5,941 nucleotides of DNA from an uncultured Collinsella sp. (GTDB lineage Bacteria; Actinomycetota; Coriobacteriia; Coriobacteriales; Coriobacteriaceae). The translations under genes and the position numbers were made by a program. A model generated the notes under the pieces. It was given only the letters and a program-made list of their open reading frames with translations. It was not told the origin of the DNA and searched no databases. Below, one piece after another: positions 5,067-5,941 of this stretch. Location of the stretch: assembly GCA_900552345.1 (NCBI GenBank), contig URZN01000090.1, positions 1-5,941 on the forward strand. The letters run 5' to 3'. Each line of letters begins with the position of its first letter. Positions within the stretch are counted from its first letter, which is position 1.

Positions 5067-5941
5067 ATGGAACCTAAGCAGTACTACATCGGCATTGACG
5101 TCGGCGGCACTTCGGTTAAGGAGGGCCTGTTCGACGAGGACGGCAACCTGCTTGCCAAGGCCAGCGTGCCCACGCCTCCCATCGTCGACGCTGCGGGCTT
5201 TGCCGCGGTGACCGAGGCTATCGACCAGGTGGTCGCCAAGGCTCAGATTCCGCGCGCCTTTGTGGCGGGCATCGGCCTGGCCGTTCCGTGCCCCATTCCG
5301 GCTGCGGGCGATGCCAAGGTCAAGGCGAACATCTCCATCAACCTGCCCGAGCTTAAGATTGCCATTCAGGAGCACTGCCCCGACGCGGTCGTAAAGTACG
5401 AGAACGACGCCAACGCCGCCGCCATGGGCGAGGCCTGGCTCGGCTCTGCCAAGGGCGTGCAGAACGTGGTGATGGTCACCATCGGTACCGGCGTGGGCGG
5501 CGGCGTCATCATCAACGGCGACGTTGTGTCGGGCGTTGTGGGTGCCGGCGGCGAGATTGGCCACATGTGCCTGAACCCCGACGAGGAGCGTACCTGCGGC
5601 TGCGGCGGCCATGGCCACCTGGAGCAGTATTCCAGCGCCACCGGCGTGGTGAGCAATTACCTGGCCGAGTGCAAGGCTGCGGGCGTCGAGCCCATCGAGC
5701 TCACCGGTCCTTCCGATTCCAAGGACGTATTCCAAGCCTGCCGCGAGGGCGATAAGCTCGCGCTTGCCGCGGCCGATACCATGGCCGACTACCTCGGCCG
5801 TGCCCTGGCGCTCATTGCCAACGTGGTCGACCCCGAGATGTTCCTGATCGGTGGCGGCGCCTCCGCCTCGGCCGATGTCTACCTCGATAAGGTTCGCGAG
5901 CACTTTAAGCAATACGCGCTTTCCGCCTCGCGCGAGACGCC
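5067..5941 (+). CDS. ROK-family sugar kinase, probably glucokinase (3' end cut off)
   Basis: The first 291 codons of an ATP-dependent sugar kinase of the ROK family; most members are 290-320 residues, so only the very C-terminus is missing. It starts directly with the phosphate-binding motif (GIDVGGTSVK, 9-18) and has no N-terminal helix-turn-helix, so it is a kinase and not a ROK repressor. ENDANAAA (112-119) carries the catalytic Asp114. TIGTGVGGGVIINGD is the second phosphate motif. GGEIGH gives His166, and Cys177-x-Cys179-G-x-x-G-His184-x-Glu186 is the zinc motif, with His where most members have the third Cys. AGGTGG (5056-5061) lies 5 bases before the ATG. Glucose released by the upstream glycosidase is the likely substrate, though ROK kinases also use fructose, allose or N-acetylmannosamine. 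Two terminators separate it from the operon, so it is probably transcribed on its own. Confidence 0.93.
   Translation, partial: MEPKQYYIGIDVGGTSVKEGLFDEDGNLLAKASVPTPPIVDAAGFAAVTEAIDQVVAKAQIPRAFVAGIGLAVPCPIPAAGDAKVKANISINLPELKIAIQEHCPDAVVKYENDANAAAMGEAWLGSAKGVQNVVMVTIGTGVGGGVIINGDVVSGVVGAGGEIGHMCLNPDEERTCGCGGHGHLEQYSSATGVVSNYLAECKAAGVEPIELTGPSDSKDVFQACREGDKLALAAADTMADYLGRALALIANVVDPEMFLIGGGASASADVYLDKVREHFKQYALSASRET

Noticed and set aside
4806..5912. A 368-codon minus-strand open frame opposite the ROK kinase
   Set aside because: It runs through two terminators and an intergenic region and mirrors a clear ROK kinase, so it is a shadow frame.
48..5941. CRISPR array, tRNA, rRNA, insertion sequence or phage gene
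   Set aside because: No spaced repeats, tRNA-like folds, transposase or phage motifs were seen in either strand.

Overview
The window looks like the end of a draft contig from a high-GC, sugar-fermenting Gram-positive, probably a gut actinobacterium of the Coriobacteriia (Collinsella or a relative). That assignment rests on GC-rich third codon positions, Gram-positive-style ribosome binding sites and a PTS sugar operon. It is an inference; I could not run a search. Bases 1-47 are not biological: they are the inner end of an Illumina P5/Nextera adapter, including a sample index, left on the contig edge.

Layout. A GntR/HutC-type repressor (122-841, minus) is divergent from a sugar operon on the plus strand. 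A 301-base AT-rich divergent control region (842-1142) lies between them. It holds a plausible promoter for each direction, two short palindromes that could be repressor operators, and a strongly folded 5' leader. The operon encodes a GH1 6-phospho-beta-glycosidase (1143-2543), then the three parts of a lactose/cellobiose-family PTS transporter as separate proteins: EIIC (2679-4031), EIIB (4182-4484) and EIIA (4494-4826). The operon ends at a strong intrinsic terminator (4883-4916). A second hairpin with its own U-tract follows (4973-5014), and then a ROK-family sugar kinase (5067 to the window end, cut off by the edge).

How the genes fit together. A beta-linked disaccharide such as cellobiose, a beta-glucoside or a beta-galactoside is imported by EIIC. 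It is phosphorylated through EIIA (His80) and EIIB (Cys8) to a 6-phospho-disaccharide. The GH1 enzyme hydrolyses this to a 6-phosphosugar plus a free sugar or aglycone, and the ROK kinase could phosphorylate the free glucose. The GntR/HutC protein probably senses a phosphorylated sugar through its UTRA domain and represses both itself and the operon.

This is a well-known type of locus and I see no evidence of a wholly new system. The points worth a second look are the long structured leader before the glycosidase, a conditional-looking terminator between EIIC and EIIB, the unusual phosphate-site residues in the GH1 enzyme, a Cys-to-His change in the kinase zinc motif, the tandem repeat between glycosidase and EIIC, and the adapter at the contig end.
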